DNA of 6,053 nucleotides, from the NCBI GenBank assembly GCA_937950605.1, contig CALFDA010000051.1:1-6053 (forward strand). Direction: 5' to 3'. A program made the translations under genes and the position numbers. How positions within the stretch are numbered: the stretch's first letter is position 1; each line of letters opens with the position of its first letter. The notes below the pieces were generated by a model, which had not been told where the DNA came from, did no database searches, and worked only from the letters and a program-made list of their open reading frames with translations. Shown here piece after piece: positions 5,652 to 6,053 of the stretch. Source of the stretch: an uncultured PS1 clade bacterium. GTDB lineage: Bacteria; Pseudomonadota; Gammaproteobacteria; PS1; Pseudothioglobaceae.

Positions 5652-6053
5652 ATGAAACTTGTTGAAAATCTACATTTTAATAATATTAGAGGCGATATAA
5701 CAGGTGGTATTACTGCAGGTGTTGTTGCATTGCCATTTGCTATTGCTATGGGACTTGCTTCTGGTGCTGGTGCTATTGCGGGATTGTATGGCGCAATTAT
5801 TACGGGTTTTTTTGCCGCCCTGTTTGGTGGTACAGGCGCACAAGTATCTGGACCAACTGGACCAATGACGGTAGTGATGGCACTAATTGTAACCAAGTAT
5901 ATTGCCTTATTTCCCGAGACTGGTTTAGCAATTGCATTCACTACAGTAGTGCTTGGTGGTTTGTTTCAAATTGGGTTTGGCTTGTTAAAATTAGGTCGTT
6001 TTATCAACCTTATGCCACATACAGTTACTTCGGGTTTTATGACGGGTATTGGA
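5652..6053 (+). CDS. SulP-family anion transporter, BicA-like (N-terminal part)
   Basis: The first 134 residues of an integral inner-membrane SulP (SLC26-type) transporter run off the right edge of the window; full members are usually 500-600 residues with a C-terminal STAS domain, not seen here. The N terminus shows NIRGDITGGITAGVVALP (residues 11-28), then SGAGAIAGLYGAI, FFAALFGGTGAQVSGPTGPM (53-72, the family signature around the substrate site) and LGGLFQIGFGLLKLGRFINL (101-120), with several hydrophobic spans typical of the fold. The GD-GG opening and the ALFGG-SGPTGPMTVVMA pattern recall cyanobacterial BicA, a sodium-dependent bicarbonate transporter, though sulfate permeases share much of this. 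In a carbon-fixing sulfur oxidiser either substrate makes sense. The start at 5652 is supported by AGGA at 5640-5643, eight bases upstream. Confidence 0.92.
   Translation, partial: MKLVENLHFNNIRGDITGGITAGVVALPFAIAMGLASGAGAIAGLYGAIITGFFAALFGGTGAQVSGPTGPMTVVMALIVTKYIALFPETGLAIAFTTVVLGGLFQIGFGLLKLGRFINLMPHTVTSGFMTGIG

Larger units (their letters stand above)
5269..5655 (+). pseudogene. Unrecognised open-frame fragment, no credible start
   Basis: The frame is open from just after a TAA at 5266-5268 to a TGA at 5653-5655. The stretch 5281-5526 reads like protein (RLIPVNYIAYKP, then KKYYGFTHKKITALNIAIAG, then CKNYLVFNAYKHFIESANM), while the part after about 5530 looks like random translation. There is no ATG with a ribosome-binding site near the beginning; a TTG at 5332 is the first possible start. 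The end runs four bases into the SulP start, which is incidental. I infer a leftover piece of a gene whose start and true end are lost, or chance coding in AT-rich DNA. I cannot assign a family. Confidence 0.35.

Noticed and set aside
5645..5941. Minus-strand open frame of 98 codons rich in Ala, Pro and Ile
   Set aside because: It is the antisense of the SulP transporter start; the composition is the mirror of Gly/Ala-rich membrane codons.
1..6053. CRISPR array, tRNA, rRNA, complete insertion sequence or phage attachment site
   Set aside because: I saw no regularly spaced repeats, no cloverleaf-like GGTTCGA-type arm, no transposase motif and no matching terminal inverted repeats around the accessory gene.

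Overview
The window is AT-rich and reads as chromosomal DNA from a gammaproteobacterium. RdgB and RpiA align closely with their proteobacterial families, and the RpiA catalytic residues fall at the same numbers as in E. coli. A BicA-like SulP anion transporter beside the wreck of a multiheme cytochrome c, in a low-GC gammaproteobacterial background, suggests the SUP05/Thioglobus group of sulfur oxidisers or one of their deep-sea mussel or clam symbionts. That placement is inference from gene style; the window holds no rRNA or other marker.

Positions 1-540 hold an AT-rich upstream region, a small cold-shock protein gene on the + strand and a good intrinsic terminator. Positions 588-1950 hold two minus-strand genes: a YgjP/DUF45-type zinc metallopeptidase and rdgB, the house-cleaning nucleotide pyrophosphatase. 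rdgB is divergent from rpiA (ribose-5-phosphate isomerase, 1989-2657, + strand), with only 38 bases between the start codons and a TATAAT box in the gap.

Positions 2658-4461 are the unusual part: about 1.8 kb with no intact gene. On the minus strand, 4399 down to about 3030 can be read as one membrane-anchored multiheme c-type cytochrome broken by at least four in-frame stops and several frameshifts. It still shows five CxxCH haem sites (one interrupted by a stop) and a sixth that has lost its first Cys. It carries a 33-bp direct repeat with a 66-bp period. Its start codon overlaps, in an ATGA, the stop of a remnant of about 20 codons from an upstream gene. That remnant is cut off by the next gene.

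Positions 4462-5184 (minus) are an intact 240-residue protein that weakly resembles the uracil-DNA glycosylase fold. It has the strongest Shine-Dalgarno site in the window and a perfect 10-bp inverted repeat just upstream. Intact beside decayed genes, it looks like an acquired or replacing gene. Positions 5269-5651 hold an unrecognised open-frame fragment with no credible start. From 5652 a SulP-family transporter, probably for bicarbonate or sulfate, runs off the right edge.

The genes do not form one pathway. The window is a set of housekeeping genes on the left, a lost respiratory or electron-transfer locus in the middle, and an inorganic-anion transporter on the right.
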